Positions 5,298 to 5,339 of a stretch of 5,339 nucleotides of DNA are shown here, in pieces. The notes beneath the pieces were generated by a model. It made no database searches. It saw nothing but the letters and a program-made list of their open reading frames with translations, and was not told the DNA's origin. The translations under genes were made by a program, and so were the position numbers. Position 1 is the stretch's first letter. Each line of letters begins with the position of its first letter. This stretch comes from Candidatus Woesearchaeota archaeon (lineage in GTDB: Archaea; Nanobdellota; Nanobdellia; Woesearchaeales; ARS49), in NCBI GenBank assembly GCA_026394935.1, contig JAPLZR010000121.1:1-5339 (forward strand), written 5' to 3'.

Positions 5298-5339
5298 TGT
5301 TGCGGTGATTTCACCAGTTCAGCCAACAGCTTGGCAGCC
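5291..5339 (-). CDS. C-terminal end of an unidentified upstream gene (partial)
   Basis: Reading leftward from 5338, one minus-strand frame gives AAKLLAELVKSPQHF and then a TAA stop at 5293-5291. The other two minus frames hit TGA stops within about 30 bases of the window edge, so this is the only frame that could be the tail of a gene. The residues look like an amphipathic helix followed by a short tail. Fifteen residues are too few to name a family. The stop is 23 nt upstream of the S17e start and falls within the putative S17e TATA box, so the two genes are tightly packed on the same strand and may be partly cotranscribed. Confidence 0.5.
   Translation of the reverse strand, partial: AAKLLAELVKSPQHF

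Noticed and set aside
5305..5316. Inverted repeat ggtgatttcacc near the S17e promoter
   Set aside because: The 5-bp arms leave only a 2-nt loop and lie within the upstream coding end. It is too short to separate from chance.

Overview
The window looks like a piece of an archaeal chromosome, probably from a DPANN-type lineage (Woesearchaeota, Pacearchaeota or a relative). Two small genes are archaeal hallmarks: ribosomal protein S17e and the chromatin protein Alba. Promoters look like archaeal TATA boxes. The large gene has the modular, cysteine-rich surface-protein style often met in those lineages. The archaeal assignment is firm; the lineage is inference. All supported genes lie on the minus strand and read from high to low coordinates. 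The plus strand is rich in A and C and poor in G, which produces long antisense open frames that are not genes.

Layout, in order of transcription. At 5291-5339 is the last 15 codons of an unidentified gene that starts outside the window. Its stop codon lies inside the TATA box of the next gene. At 5073-5267 is S17e (64 aa), whose transcript is probably leaderless. After 19 nt comes alba (5053-4772, 93 aa), which has its own G-rich ribosome binding site and probably shares a transcript with S17e. The 54-nt gap at 4718-4771 holds a T-run and TATA box, then a G-rich ribosome binding site.

The rest of the window (4717-1) is one unbroken reading frame. It starts at GTG and remains open at the left edge, so at least 1,573 codons are present. 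It encodes an exported, membrane-anchored giant protein. In order it has a signal peptide, a thrombospondin type 3-like calcium module, an IPT/TIG-like beta domain, a cysteine- and proline-rich region, DUF4215/Myxococcus-type cysteine repeats and a polyglycine linker. These are followed by beta-rich segments, a duplicated NFLxG motif, a MopE-type metal-binding motif, more beta-rich sequence, an alpha/beta hydrolase (lipase-like) domain with a visible Ser-Asp-His triad, a CGNGVCE-type cysteine cluster and a C-terminal transmembrane helix with a short basic tail.

The most interesting object is this surface-tethered, lipase-like multidomain protein. The first ~375 residues are compositionally distinct, with no lysine from residue 37 to 375 and all seven N-glycosylation sequons. 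If the DPANN assignment holds, the protein is a candidate for contact with, or lipid scavenging from, a host or neighbouring cell. That role is inference.
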